From the NCBI RefSeq assembly GCF_024171925.1, contig NZ_JAMTCO010000001.1:372001-436000 (forward strand): DNA of 64,000 nt. The letters are read 5' to 3'. The DNA comes from Actinokineospora diospyrosa (GTDB lineage: Bacteria > Actinomycetota > Actinomycetes > Mycobacteriales > Pseudonocardiaceae). The number at the start of each line of letters is the position of its first letter. Within the stretch, counting starts at the first letter, position 1. The notes under the pieces are model-generated. The model was not told where the DNA came from. It ran no database searches and saw nothing but the letters and a program-made list of their open reading frames with translations. A program made the position numbers and the translations under genes. Shown one piece after another: positions 18,600 to 28,149 of the stretch.

Positions 18600-21500
18600 C
18601 GATCACCTTCCAGGTCCCGGTGCCCGCCTCGGCCACCCGCGCGTTGTCCCCGGCCGCCCTGGTGAACGGGTGGTCCAGGTCCAGGTACTCCTCGCAGTCG
18701 ACCAGCGCGGTGGCCGCGATCCCGACCGCCCCCGGTCGGTCACCGGCCGACGCGGTCGCCGCGGCCAGGTCCACCGCCGCCGCCAGCGTCCACGGGTGCG
18801 CTCCGCCCAGCCGGTCCAGCAGCACCTCATAGCCCGCGCGGACCTCCACCAACCCGTCCTCGGCGGCACCCCGCGCGCGCAGTGCCAACCCCAGCCCCAC
18901 CCGGCCCAACCCGACGAACGGGTGGTCCTCGGTCAACCCGATCGTGTCCACCAGCCCGGTGAGCGCCGACTTCGCCAGCCGCACCGTCTCCGCCGGTTCC
19001 CACTCGTAGACCCGTTGCGTCGCCGCTAGCGACAACATGCACGCGAACCGGTCCGGGTGCGTGTCCCGGCGGACCGTGGTCAGGTGCCGCAGCGCGTTGT
19101 TGATGTCCGCTCGCGCCGACCGTGGATCCCGGCCCCGCTTCGCGATACCGAGGTGCCACTCCATACCGCCACGCAACTGCAGGTCATTCCAATGCGAGTG
19201 GCGGGCCTGCCGGTCCGCTTCCTCCAGGTACGCCTCGGCTTCCGGCAGGCCCAACTGCGACGCGTAGATGCCGGCCTTACCCAGCGCCCACACGGTGTCC
19301 TTGTGGTAGTCGCCATAGAGGCGCAGCAACCGCTCTAGGTGCGAGCGTTGGGTGCGTAGTGCCGTGCGCGGGTCGCCTGCGAGGAACTGCGACACCGCGA
19401 GGTTGTTGGCCGCCCACTGCGTCTCCGGGTGGTCCGGCCCCAGTACGTCGACGTGGCGCTGCCAGGTGAGCGAGTCCTGCACCAGCGCGTCGGCGAAACG
19501 CCCCAACCCGCGCAGGTTGCCGCCCCGGTCGCGGGCCGTCGCGAGAGTGCGCGGGTCGGCGACGCCGTGCACCCGTTTCTGCACCCGCACTACGGCCTCG
19601 TCCATCGCCAACGCGCCCTCGCGGTCACCCAGCTCACGGCGCAAGTTCGCCAGTTGCGTCCCCAGCCGCAGCCGCAGTTCGTCCTCTTCGCCGAAGCGCT
19701 CGGTCCACGCCTCGAACAGCTGCAGCCCGGACTCCAGCGCGGCCCGCCGCACCCCGACCCCGCCGAAGGAGAAGAAGAACCGGGCCTGGTTGACCAGCCA
19801 CCGCCGCACCGCCGGGTCGTCGCTGAGCATCGCGCCCGCGGGCTCGATGTGCGTGCCCAGCTCCACGAACCGCTTGCGCTGCGCCGCGGTCACCTCGAAC
19901 GGGGCGTACCCGGCCAGCGCGCGCAGCACCGCCAGCCTGCGCGCGTCGCGGCTCGGCGGGTCGATCAGCTCGGCGATGGTGGAGCGCAGCACGTCGCCGA
20001 CGCGCACCCACTCCCGGCCCCAGTCGACCTCGAAGAGCCCGTACCGCTCGCCCAGCCAGAGCGCCCGGTCGATCAGCGGCGGGAACACCAGCAGTTCCGG
20101 TGCCGCCACCTCGGCGCCCAGCTCGGCCCGCCACGGCAGCGACCGGACCAGGTCCAGCGCCGCCCCCAGCGGCGAGAGGAACGCGCCGTACTCGGCCACC
20201 AGGGCCGCGACCGCGCCCAGCCGGGCGTCCACCGGCGCCGCGCTGGTCTGCCCGTCGGCGCCGTGCGCGCGGGCGGTGGCCAGGGCCAGCCGCACCATCC
20301 GGTGGATCGCGGTCGGCCCGGTCGTGTCGGCGCGCAACCGCGCCAGCAGGTCCGCGCCCGCGACCTCGGCGGCCTCGTAGATGTCCAGGTAGGTCTCCCG
20401 GGTGCCGTCGGTCAGCACCCGCACCCGCTCACCGAGCCAGCTCGCGGCCAGGTTCAACGCCAGCGGCCAGTTGCGCAGCTCCTCGGCGATCTCCGCCGCC
20501 AGAGCCAGCGGGAGGCCGTCCGCGCCCTGCCCGACCAGGACCGCCGCGTGCTCGGTGGACAGGCCGGACACCGGCAGCACCGTGTCGACGAGGTCGTCGG
20601 TCGCCGCGGGCACGGTGATCAGCACGTGGCCACGGCCGCCCTTGGGCAGGACGTCGGCCAGCTCCGCGACATCGCCGACGCCGTCGTAGACCAGCAGGAA
20701 CCGCAGGTCGGGGTTACCCGCCAAGCGGTCGAGGGCGGCGAGGCTGCCGTAGTGCTCCGGCTCCGCGCGAAGGAGCGACGCCAGTTCCGCTAGCTGCACA
20801 AGCGTTGCCTGGCGCTCTTGCGCGGGGAGCCACCACACCACGTCGTAGGCGAAGGCATAGCGGTGGGCGTAAGCGAGAGCCAGCTCCGACTTGCCCACCC
20901 CGTGCTCACCGGTCAGCGCGACCGTGGTGATCCCCACTTGGCCCTCAGTGAGCGCGCTGCGCAACTGGCCCAGCTCAACATCGCGGTGCCCGAAACGGGT
21001 GCTCGACTCCGGTAGGCCAAACAGTGGTGACGGCAGACCGGGAATCTTCGGTGACGCGTCCGCGGCCAGCGGCGGCGTCGGGTAGCCCAAGCCGGAGAAC
21101 AGCCGCTCACGCACGACATCTACCCGGTCTCGCACCGCCTTCAGCATGGAATCGCTGATCCGCCCACCCGGCACGGTCACCGGATGCAGGATGACGTCGG
21201 CGTGCCCGGTGGGCGAGTTCGCCGTCGCCACCCGCACCACCGGTAGGTCTGCCGCGTCCGGCGAATCGGCCGCGCACACCCGCACATTGACCTCGGCCAG
21301 CTCTGATGCCACCCAGTCCACCCAGGGTCGCAGTGCGGGCTCCGCGGTCACTACGACCCGTTGCTCGTCGCCCACGTCCACCCCCGCGACCCGGCGATAT
21401 CGGTCGCGCACCAACGCACTGACCCGCTCCGGTGCGATGCCCCGGTCCGCGTCGATCATCGTTGCCAGTCGCGTGTACCGAGACCACAGATCGTCGGCAT

Positions 21501-22272
21501 CCTCCGCAACCACGGCAAGCAATGGCGCCGGGGTGACGTAAGACAGCTCAGGTAGCTCCACGTACGGATCGGTCAGCCGGGAGCGCGGTGGCAGTACCGG
21601 GCCAAACGCCTGCCGGATCGCGGTTCGCAAGCCGTTGACCCTGCGCTCGGCGTCATCGAGGCGGAACCGGGTGGCCGCCACCACGATGTCCACCCGCAGC
21701 GGGGCGCCCCGGCGCACACCGTCGACGATGTCGACCGCCGCGCCCAGAGTCGGGATCAGCGGCTCGAAACACACCACGACCGTGTCGCCCAGGACACCCG
21801 CCACGCGCAACGTCGTGGAGTGCCCGCCGGAAGGTAGTGCTACCAGCACGTCGTCGTACTCGGCAGAGGTAAGAGCGGCCCGCAAGTCCGTGAGCGCGCG
21901 CTCGTCCAGGCCCGCGTGGCGGAGCGACGGCAGCCCATCGGCGACCGAGAGCACCTCGACCAACCCGCTCAAGCCGGGGATGACGTGCGTCGCCAGTTCC
22001 CGTTGCTCACGCGGACGGGTGACCACCGAACCGGTCATGGCCTGCGCCGCGGTCCACACCCCGTCCGGGCAGGCCCGCCGACCGACGTGGAAGACCCGCA
22101 GGTAGTCGCGCACCGAGGTCAGCTCGTCGGACCAGTCCAGCACGAGTACCCGCCGCCCGGCGCCCGCGAGCACACCGCACAGGTTGGCGACCGCGTCCAC
22201 CCGACCCGCGTTGTCCACAACGGACACGAACACGGTCAGGACGGCCTGTCCGCCTGTCGTGGGCCGACTCAT
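18577..22272 (-). CDS. fxsT: FxSxx-COOH system tetratricopeptide protein (FxsT-like)
   Basis: 1231 residues from ATG 22272, which has GGGAG 6 bases upstream; a TTG at 22302 is less likely. Order: an N-terminal MinD/ParA-like fold (about 10-200) whose Walker A reads VVDNAGRVDAVANL and so has lost GKT; a TIR-like or Rossmann segment (about 295-365); an NB-ARC-type NTPase with GEHGVGKSEL (near 455); and a long TPR solenoid (about 830-1200). Matches the FxsT family that accompanies FxsA/FxsB RiPP genes. Its role in those systems is not established; STAND-TPR architecture implies ligand-triggered oligomerisation (family knowledge). Located between the precursor gene and a coupled hypothetical gene. 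Confidence 0.8.
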   Translation of the reverse strand: MSRPTTGGQAVLTVFVSVVDNAGRVDAVANLCGVLAGAGRRVLVLDWSDELTSVRDYLRVFHVGRRACPDGVWTAAQAMTGSVVTRPREQRELATHVIPGLSGLVEVLSVADGLPSLRHAGLDERALTDLRAALTSAEYDDVLVALPSGGHSTTLRVAGVLGDTVVVCFEPLIPTLGAAVDIVDGVRRGAPLRVDIVVAATRFRLDDAERRVNGLRTAIRQAFGPVLPPRSRLTDPYVELPELSYVTPAPLLAVVAEDADDLWSRYTRLATMIDADRGIAPERVSALVRDRYRRVAGVDVGDEQRVVVTAEPALRPWVDWVASELAEVNVRVCAADSPDAADLPVVRVATANSPTGHADVILHPVTVPGGRISDSMLKAVRDRVDVVRERLFSGLGYPTPPLAADASPKIPGLPSPLFGLPESSTRFGHRDVELGQLRSALTEGQVGITTVALTGEHGVGKSELALAYAHRYAFAYDVVWWLPAQERQATLVQLAELASLLRAEPEHYGSLAALDRLAGNPDLRFLLVYDGVGDVAELADVLPKGGRGHVLITVPAATDDLVDTVLPVSGLSTEHAAVLVGQGADGLPLALAAEIAEELRNWPLALNLAASWLGERVRVLTDGTRETYLDIYEAAEVAGADLLARLRADTTGPTAIHRMVRLALATARAHGADGQTSAAPVDARLGAVAALVAEYGAFLSPLGAALDLVRSLPWRAELGAEVAAPELLVFPPLIDRALWLGERYGLFEVDWGREWVRVGDVLRSTIAELIDPPSRDARRLAVLRALAGYAPFEVTAAQRKRFVELGTHIEPAGAMLSDDPAVRRWLVNQARFFFSFGGVGVRRAALESGLQLFEAWTERFGEEDELRLRLGTQLANLRRELGDREGALAMDEAVVRVQKRVHGVADPRTLATARDRGGNLRGLGRFADALVQDSLTWQRHVDVLGPDHPETQWAANNLAVSQFLAGDPRTALRTQRSHLERLLRLYGDYHKDTVWALGKAGIYASQLGLPEAEAYLEEADRQARHSHWNDLQLRGGMEWHLGIAKRGRDPRSARADINNALRHLTTVRRDTHPDRFACMLSLAATQRVYEWEPAETVRLAKSALTGLVDTIGLTEDHPFVGLGRVGLGLALRARGAAEDGLVEVRAGYEVLLDRLGGAHPWTLAAAVDLAAATASAGDRPGAVGIAATALVDCEEYLDLDHPFTRAAGDNARVAEAGTGTWKVIDVDIPQI

Positions 22273-22325
22273 CGCGCTCCCATCCGCCCGTGCTCCACTC
22301 AAGCTCTTGCGCTACCGGCCGCCGA

Positions 22326-22559
22326 TCACCCTGACGCGCCGCCCGACAGCGAGCTCTGGTGCGCCTGATAGCGGTCGGGCACCGCGGCGAGCCTGCCGAG
22401 CACCCCGGCCAGCGACTCCCGCAGCACGCACTCCGGCAGCGCGGCGAGCTTCGCGAAATCGATATCGGAAACGTCGAGCAAGTGTGAGCGCAACACGCCC
22501 GATTCCACCGGACCCGAATCCGCGGACGCGGTGTCCGGCGCGATCCCCGAACCGTCCAT
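22326..22559 (-). CDS. fxsA: FxsA-like RiPP precursor peptide with atypical C-terminus
   Basis: 77 residues from ATG 22559 (AAGGGG ribosome site). The leader has the conserved FxsA pattern SGVLRSHLLDVSDIDFAKLAALP followed by a Leu-rich helix. FxsA peptides normally end in FxSxx. This one instead ends in a tail with R-Y-Q-A-H-Q-S-S-L (63-71) and then SGGASG. The aromatic-x-Ser motif is replaced by H67-Q68-S69, preceded by Y64-Q65-A66. FxsB enzymes join an aromatic ring to the third residue of such motifs, so these are the likely modification sites (inference). It lies 53 bp upstream of fxsT and is divergent from fxsB. Confidence 0.75.
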   Translation of the reverse strand: MDGSGIAPDTASADSGPVESGVLRSHLLDVSDIDFAKLAALPECVLRESLAGVLGRLAAVPDRYQAHQSSLSGGASG

Positions 22560-22776
22560 CCGCACCCCCTTCGGCGAACGCCGCTCGACGTTCGACCCGT
22601 CCGAGCCCCCGATCGGGTGGCCTACTTCCCCGACCCTATCGGCCGGTGCGTTGCGCTGTGCCCGTGCGGGCCGAAGATACACCGATCAGCCGACACCCCG
22701 ACCCGCCGCCGCCGTGTTACATGGAACGGGAAACCCGGTCGGGGCCACCGGGGGTGGACGGGGACGGGGAGCGCAG

Positions 22777-23901
22777 ATGCGGGTACGACCGCCGACGCGC
22801 CAGTTCGTCGTCAAGCTGCACAGCCGCTGCGACCTGGCGTGCGACTACTGCTACGTCTACGAGATGGCCGACGCGCGCTGGCGCTCGGCACCGGCGGTGA
22901 TGTCCGAGCGCACCGCCGATGACCTGGTCGGACGGCTCGCCGAGCACGCCGCGGCGCACCGGATCGAGCACCTGGACGTGGTGCTGCACGGCGGTGAGCC
23001 GCTGCTGGCGGGCCCGGCCCGGATCGGGGCGCTGGTGCGCGCGGCGCGGGCCCGCGTCCCGGCGTCGATCGGATTCACCGTGCAGACCAATGGGATGCGG
23101 TTGGACGAACCATTCCTGCGGTTGTTCGACGAGTTGAATGTCCGGGTCGGGGTGAGCCTCGACGGGACAAAAGCAGGACACGACCGACATCGGAAACGGC
23201 ACAACGGCGCCGGAACTCACCACATCGTGGCCGCCGCGGTGCGGAAACTGGCCGGACCGGATTTCCGGCACCTGTTCGCGGGCCTGCTGTGCGTGGTCGA
23301 CCTCGCCGAGGACCCGCTCGCCTGCTATCGGGAATTGCTCGACTTCGACCCGCCGGTGCTCGACTTCCTGCTCCCGCACGGGAGCTGGAGCGCACCCCCG
23401 CCCGGTCGACACCCCGGTGACCCGGCGACCCCGGTTCTCGCGACCCCGTACGCCGATTGGCTGATCCCGGTGTTCGACGAGTGGTACGCCGCGTCACCAC
23501 CGACCACCGTGGTGCGGCAGTTCGCCGAAATGGTGACCCTCTGGCTGGGCGGGAGCTCCGGGGTCGAGGGCCTCGGTGACCAGACCTCGCCACCGCTGGT
23601 CGTCGCCACCGATGGGTCTATAGAGCTGTCGGACATCATCGCCGCCGTTGAGCCTGACGCGGTCGACACGGGCCTCAACGTCGCCACGGACCCCTTCGAC
23701 GCGGTAGTGCTACCGCAGGAGAAGCTGGCCGCTGAGTGCCAAGCTTGCCCGGTGCTGGCGGGTTGCGGAGGAGGGCATCCCGCGCACCGCTACCGCGCCG
23801 GTCACGGATTCGAGAACCCGTCGGTGTATTGCCCCGACCTCTTCCGGCTGACCAGCCACGTGCGGGCACGGCTCGCACACGACCTCGCCGCGCTGAAGTG
23901 A
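22777..23901 (+). CDS. fxsB: FxsB-family radical SAM/SPASM cyclophane-forming peptide maturase
   Basis: 374 residues from ATG 22777 with GGGGA upstream. The radical SAM cluster motif is C18-D-L-A-C22-D-Y-C25. The HGGEPLL motif and NGMRLD follow at normal spacing. The C-terminal SPASM region has the Cys set CQACPVLAGCGG and VYC, ligating auxiliary [4Fe-4S] clusters. Enzymes of this family use SAM to cross-link an aromatic side chain to a nearby beta-carbon, giving three-residue cyclophanes. The substrate is presumably the divergent FxsA gene product 218 bp away. Overlaps the HExxH gene by 4 bp (GTGA). Confidence 0.85.
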   Translation: MRVRPPTRQFVVKLHSRCDLACDYCYVYEMADARWRSAPAVMSERTADDLVGRLAEHAAAHRIEHLDVVLHGGEPLLAGPARIGALVRAARARVPASIGFTVQTNGMRLDEPFLRLFDELNVRVGVSLDGTKAGHDRHRKRHNGAGTHHIVAAAVRKLAGPDFRHLFAGLLCVVDLAEDPLACYRELLDFDPPVLDFLLPHGSWSAPPPGRHPGDPATPVLATPYADWLIPVFDEWYAASPPTTVVRQFAEMVTLWLGGSSGVEGLGDQTSPPLVVATDGSIELSDIIAAVEPDAVDTGLNVATDPFDAVVLPQEKLAAECQACPVLAGCGGGHPAHRYRAGHGFENPSVYCPDLFRLTSHVRARLAHDLAALK

Positions 23902-25061
23902 CGGTCGAACCAACCCAGCACGCGGTGTCCGAGGAGCTCTTCGACGACTTGGCCGCTGGTGGTGGAGGTGAGGCTGCCGCCAGGCTCTTGGTGTCCGCGC
24001 GCCGCAGCCGGACCTTGTCGTTCATCCGCCTCTTGGCCAACGACAGCGAGGCGTTCGCTGTGCTGGGCGAACTGCGCCAGCACGCGCCGGACGCCGTCAA
24101 CCGCGTGTTGGATGACCCGATGGTGGGCCTATGGGCAACCGCGACCCTCTTGCGCCGCGAACGCGGTCTGGCCACCGTGGGCTGCTTGGCGCAGGTAGCC
24201 GCAGCGGCCGCGATTCGGGCGGACGTTCGGGTAAGCCTGACGCTCCCGGAAGAGATCCGCGTCTTGCCGTCCCTAGGACCAATTGATCCTGTCAGCGGTC
24301 GGGTTCGTACCGACCAACTCCGGTGGCGCCCGTTCCCCGCGCTCGTCCCGGCCCCAGGATTGCGCTGGACCTTCGGCGGCTGGCCACCCGGACTGCTGCC
24401 GGACGGCCTAGGGCTGTCGCAGGCCCCTGATCTGCCGCTCTGGGCGGAGCGCGTGACGCGGGCCTGGGAGCTGATCGCCGCCGACCACCCGGTGCTGGCT
24501 GGGGAGTTGGCGGTGGTGGTCACCGCTGTGGCGCCGCTGGACCCCTCGGACGCGGGGGAGATGAGCGCGACCGTGGGCGACGCGCTCGGGTGCGTGTTCC
24601 TGTCCCTGGGCCCCGACGCCGAATCGGTCGCGGTGACGTTGGCGCACGAGTTGCACCACGCCAAGCTCGCCGTGCTGATGGACCTGTTCCCGCTGTTCGA
24701 CGTCGACGACGACCGCCGCTTCTACGCGCCGTGGCGCACCGATCCCCGGCCCGTCGCGGGGCTGCTGCACGGCATCTACGCGCACCTCGCCATCGCGGCG
24801 TTCTGGCGTCGGCGCAGGCAGGTGGCCGAGAGCTCTCGAGCGCACCAAGAGTTCGCCCGGTGGCGCACCGCGACATGGTCGGCGAGCCAAGACCTGCTTA
24901 CGAGCGGCGCGCTGACACCACTGGGCTATAGGTTCGTTGAGCGGATCAGCGCGCAGGTGCAAGGTTGGCTTACCGAGTCGGTACCTGCTGCGGACCTAAG
25001 AGCCGCTACCGAGCTCCTGGCTGAGCACCGCGGTCGCTGGTCTAGGGGACCGGCGGCATAA
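23898..25061 (+). CDS. HExxH-type peptide beta-hydroxylase candidate (FxsA-associated)
   Basis: 387 residues from GTG 23898, translationally coupled to fxsB. The hallmark is [10 protein letters not shown] with H250-E251-x-x-H254, inside an otherwise helical protein. This matches the family long listed as 'HEXXH motif domain, FxsA-associated' and now regarded as alpha-ketoglutarate-dependent peptide hydroxylases. Expected role: beta-hydroxylation of a residue in the precursor after or before cyclophane formation. [25 protein letters not shown] is the other conserved block (positions about 275-300). The 3' end overlaps the convergent antiporter gene by 20 bp. Confidence 0.8.
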   Translation: MTVEPTQHAVSEELFDDLAAGGGGEAAARLLVSARRSRTLSFIRLLANDSEAFAVLGELRQHAPDAVNRVLDDPMVGLWATATLLRRERGLATVGCLAQVAAAAAIRADVRVSLTLPEEIRVLPSLGPIDPVSGRVRTDQLRWRPFPALVPAPGLRWTFGGWPPGLLPDGLGLSQAPDLPLWAERVTRAWELIAADHPVLAGELAVVVTAVAPLDPSDAGEMSATVGDALGCVFLSLGPDAESVAVTLAHELHHAKLAVLMDLFPLFDVDDDRRFYAPWRTDPRPVAGLLHGIYAHLAIAAFWRRRRQVAESSRAHQEFARWRTATWSASQDLLTSGALTPLGYRFVERISAQVQGWLTESVPAADLRAATELLAEHRGRWSRGPAA

Positions 25062-26205
25062 GAAGAGTTGCGATCCACGCACGCCTGGCCGGCACGTTCA
25101 CTGGGATCTTAGGGCCGTTGTCGACCTGGTCCAGGATGTGCCGACTGGCCGTAAACAACAGGTAAGTCACCACGATCGCCGGGGCCACCACGGCGACCGT
25201 GCCGGGGAAGCTCGTCTCTAGCAGCAACGACAGCACTATCGCGGTCAGGCCGTTTTGCTGACTCAACGCCAGACACCACCGGTCATAGCGGCTCAGCCGG
25301 GCCGCGATGAGCGATCCCACCGCGATCTGCGCCACGAACGCCGTCAGACCCAGCAGCATCCCCTTGAGTACCAAGTCCAAGGACCCTGGCCCCACCGCGC
25401 CCGCGAGCACCACACCGAGCGCTACCCCTGCCAGCAACAGCGCCCCCGTCAACGCCTTCTCGACGACCCCTTCCGCCCGGGGGTTGCCTTCGAACGGCCG
25501 GACTACCAAGCCCGCCAACGCAACACCCAGCATCAGCCCTTGCGTCACAGCGACCACGGCGAACCCGATAGCCACAACTGCCGCCAAGAGGACTAGCGCA
25601 CCGGATATCCGTGGCCTGCCGTACCGCACATAGAGGGACCACAGCGCTGCCGCGGCCACAGCGAAGACGGCGTTGTAGAGCAGGCTGGTGCCGAAGTCCG
25701 CCAAGCCGGTCGACAACACACCAGGCGTGTCCATGGCGAACGCCGACAAGTACACGACGAGCAACACCGTCACCGGGTCGTCAAACGCCGCCCAAGCGGA
25801 CAGAATCGCCTTGGCCCGGTCCGACATCCGCCTGTTCATCGTCGCGGCCACCGACAACGGGTCGATCTGCGCGACCGCGACTCCCAGCACGAGGCTTACC
25901 GGCCGCGAATCGACCAGGTACATCACCCCGGCAATGAGTGCGGTCTTGGCCAGCACACCCACAGTCACCGCGAGCACGACGACACCGATGTTGCCGCGCA
26001 ACTCCGACAGCACAATGCCGCGCGTGCTCCCGTAGAGCCCTACGGCGAGCAACACCATGACGGCCAGGTGATACCCGCCCGCGGTGTGCACATCCGCCAC
26101 ACCTATCAAGTCCGCGAGAGCCCAGCAGACGACGGTGATGGCCAACAGGGCCAGCGGCAGGCGACTACCGCTCGTAGGCGGCGATGCCACCGATAGCTGA
26201 GACAT
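25042..26205 (-). CDS. Na+/H+ antiporter-like CPA1 membrane protein
   Basis: 387 residues from ATG 26205 with AGGGGGAC upstream. About 11-12 transmembrane helices. The ion-binding signatures of cation:proton antiporters are present as [10 protein letters not shown] (near residue 115) and FDDPVTVLL (near 143). It lacks the large cytoplasmic C-terminal domain of many CPA1 members. Probably exchanges Na+ or K+ for protons. It is not obviously part of the RiPP locus, though it converges on it with a 20-bp overlap. Confidence 0.8.
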   Translation of the reverse strand: MSQLSVASPPTSGSRLPLALLAITVVCWALADLIGVADVHTAGGYHLAVMVLLAVGLYGSTRGIVLSELRGNIGVVVLAVTVGVLAKTALIAGVMYLVDSRPVSLVLGVAVAQIDPLSVAATMNRRMSDRAKAILSAWAAFDDPVTVLLVVYLSAFAMDTPGVLSTGLADFGTSLLYNAVFAVAAAALWSLYVRYGRPRISGALVLLAAVVAIGFAVVAVTQGLMLGVALAGLVVRPFEGNPRAEGVVEKALTGALLLAGVALGVVLAGAVGPGSLDLVLKGMLLGLTAFVAQIAVGSLIAARLSRYDRWCLALSQQNGLTAIVLSLLLETSFPGTVAVVAPAIVVTYLLFTASRHILDQVDNGPKIPVNVPARRAWIATLLMPPVP

Positions 26206-26395
26206 GACGTCCCCCTGGGCGACCCTCGTTGGTCGCTTCGCGGTACCAGACTACCGATGGTATCGCGACCAGGCCCGCCACCGTTGCCCCCGACGGGTGG
26301 TGACCCGACCGGCCGAACAGGTGATCGGCTTCCCGGTGCTCCCGGGACCCCAGCGTCGATCCTCTGTCCATAGAGGACCTATGTTGGCTGCGGGC

Positions 26396-27268
26396 TTAGG
26401 GTTGGTCGAGCAGCCTGCGCAGTCGGCTCGCCATGATCCCGTCCAGGTCGACCTCGCCAGCGCCACGGTGACGGACGTCCTCGTATGCCTCGAACAGCAA
26501 CTGCCGCAACGCTTCCGCCGACAGCCCTATAGGCGCCCAGCGCTGCTCGATCCACTCAATGGCGGCCGGGCTCAGCGCTGGCACATCCTTGGGAGCACCC
26601 GCTAAGCGGGCCTCGACGAACCGGCCGACATCCCCGGGCAGCAGCGGGCCGAGCGTCAACACCACCGCGTCGCGGTCGGCCTCGCGTAGGTGGGATGACT
26701 CGGTGAGCAGAACAATTCGTGGTGGAGCTGCCGCCGCGTACCAGCGTAGTTCGGCAGTTAGCTCTACCGGAGGTAACAGCACCACAAGCAGCGAGTCATC
26801 CGGCAACTTGCCCGCGAGCTCGTCAAACACCTGCCGAGGGTCATTGCGAGCCAGACCCACCTCTTCAGCCAATCGGCCGCACACGACGTCTATGCGCTCC
26901 CGCACCGTTAGAGCTGCCGGTTCCTCGGACAGATCCACGCACCTCACGCTGGCGAAGGTGTCGAGAAGCCACCGCGCACATCGCTGCACCAATGTTGACT
27001 TCCCGCACCCTGACGGACCGGTGACCAGCACCAATCGAGCGGGATCGCGGGTGAACACCGAGGTGAACCGGGCGAACTCGATCGCGAAGTGGTCGAGCTC
27101 GGCGAGCAGCGCGGCCAGTTCCGGTCGGCGGACCAGGGGGAGGGGCGCTGACGTGGGCGGGGCCGGTGGGGGCACGGTGATCAGGCTGGGGTCGGGCGGT
27201 GCGGGGTTGGACGGGCCAGTGGTGAACAGGGCCGTGGTGAACGGATTGGTCCACCGCGCGTGGGTCAT
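26396..27268 (-). CDS. Orphan P-loop NTPase, paralogue of the gene at 10878
   Basis: 290 residues from ATG 27268. A proline-rich N-terminus (about 20-45) precedes Walker A GPSGCGKST (about 84-92). LLVVLLPPVEL is the Walker B-like strand and a helical C-terminus follows. The Walker A context SGCGKSTLVQRCARWL and the strand LVVLLP match the first gene of the nSTAND operon, so the two are paralogues. Here there is no neighbouring large ATPase or WD40 gene. Role unknown. Confidence 0.7.
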   Translation of the reverse strand: MTHARWTNPFTTALFTTGPSNPAPPDPSLITVPPPAPPTSAPLPLVRRPELAALLAELDHFAIEFARFTSVFTRDPARLVLVTGPSGCGKSTLVQRCARWLLDTFASVRCVDLSEEPAALTVRERIDVVCGRLAEEVGLARNDPRQVFDELAGKLPDDSLLVVLLPPVELTAELRWYAAAAPPRIVLLTESSHLREADRDAVVLTLGPLLPGDVGRFVEARLAGAPKDVPALSPAAIEWIEQRWAPIGLSAEALRQLLFEAYEDVRHRGAGEVDLDGIMASRLRRLLDQP

Positions 27269-27429
27269 CTGCCCGTCCCTCGTCCGCCGAGCGAGCCGTC
27301 TGGCCGATCCAATACCACCGAGGACCGGTGATCAAGGGCTGTCCGGCCCATCCACAGTGGACCAGCTGAGGCTCGCCGGGCACTTGGCGGACGGGCCGTC
27401 GTGTGCCTGGCCGGTACCGCACTCCGTGC

Positions 27430-28149
27430 TCAGCCGGGTAGGAGGTCCGCCGCGTGGTTGAGCAGGCGGTCGTAGACCGAGGGGTCGTCTGAGTCGATCA
27501 CTGGGAAGCCGGTGCCGAAGTCGCCGTTAAGCCATCTGGCGGATACGCCTGGGTTGGCTTCGTTAGTGCCGTCGTACAGGAAGACGTGAGGGCTGCAGTT
27601 GACCCTGCCTTCGCCCGCTATCGCGAACTGGTCCATCACCGTCCGGCGGGCTCGACCGTCGTCCAGAGCCTCTGCCAGGGCGGACACGTCCACCGCGCCC
27701 GTCTCCTTCGCTACGTCGAGGATGACGTGACGCATTGAGATGGTTCTGCCTTCGGCCCAGAACGCCCATCGCAGGGCCCGATCCAGCGCCTCGCTAGCGG
27801 CAAGGCCCTGCGCTTTAGCCGCTTGGACCGCCTCCAACGCGGGCAGCGTCGTCACCGGGTATGTCCAGTCTGGCCCCTGCCACAGTCGCCAGCCCGCGTC
27901 CGGCGCCAAGGCCCCCACTACGGCTATCTCCGAGTCCACCCCCGGCCGTTCGTTGACCGAGTGGTTGAACAGTTCCAGCGGGAACGCCCGGTGGTCGAAC
28001 CACAAGCGCCCCTCTAGTCCCAACCGGCGCCGTGTTTCGTGCAGCCGGTAGACCCCTAGATGGGCGAACGAGCAGTTCAGGTCCGTGAAGACCACCACGG
28101 CGTTCGGGCTCTCAGGCAGCCGCGGGTCCTTACGCGGGTCGACCGTCAT
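27430..28149 (-). CDS. DsbA/FrnE-family thioredoxin-fold oxidoreductase
   Basis: 239 residues from ATG 28149, overlapping the end of the MarR gene (ATGA). VVVFTDLNCSFAHLG shows the DsbA-family active-site loop with a single Cys26 (C-S-F-A instead of CPxC). VNCSPHVFL supplies the cis-Pro loop. Without the second Cys it is more likely a glutathione/mycothiol-dependent isomerase or reductase than a disulfide oxidase (inference). Cytosolic: no signal peptide. Likely regulated by the co-transcribed MarR gene, together with the divergent rhodanese gene. Confidence 0.75.
   Translation of the reverse strand: MTVDPRKDPRLPESPNAVVVFTDLNCSFAHLGVYRLHETRRRLGLEGRLWFDHRAFPLELFNHSVNERPGVDSEIAVVGALAPDAGWRLWQGPDWTYPVTTLPALEAVQAAKAQGLAASEALDRALRWAFWAEGRTISMRHVILDVAKETGAVDVSALAEALDDGRARRTVMDQFAIAGEGRVNCSPHVFLYDGTNEANPGVSARWLNGDFGTGFPVIDSDDPSVYDRLLNHAADLLPG

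Noticed and set aside
22531-22776. Longer N-terminus for the radical SAM protein
   Set aside because: Upstream in-frame sequence is Pro/Arg-rich and crosses the fxsA promoter; ATG 22777 has the ribosome site and places the CxxxCxxC at the usual distance.
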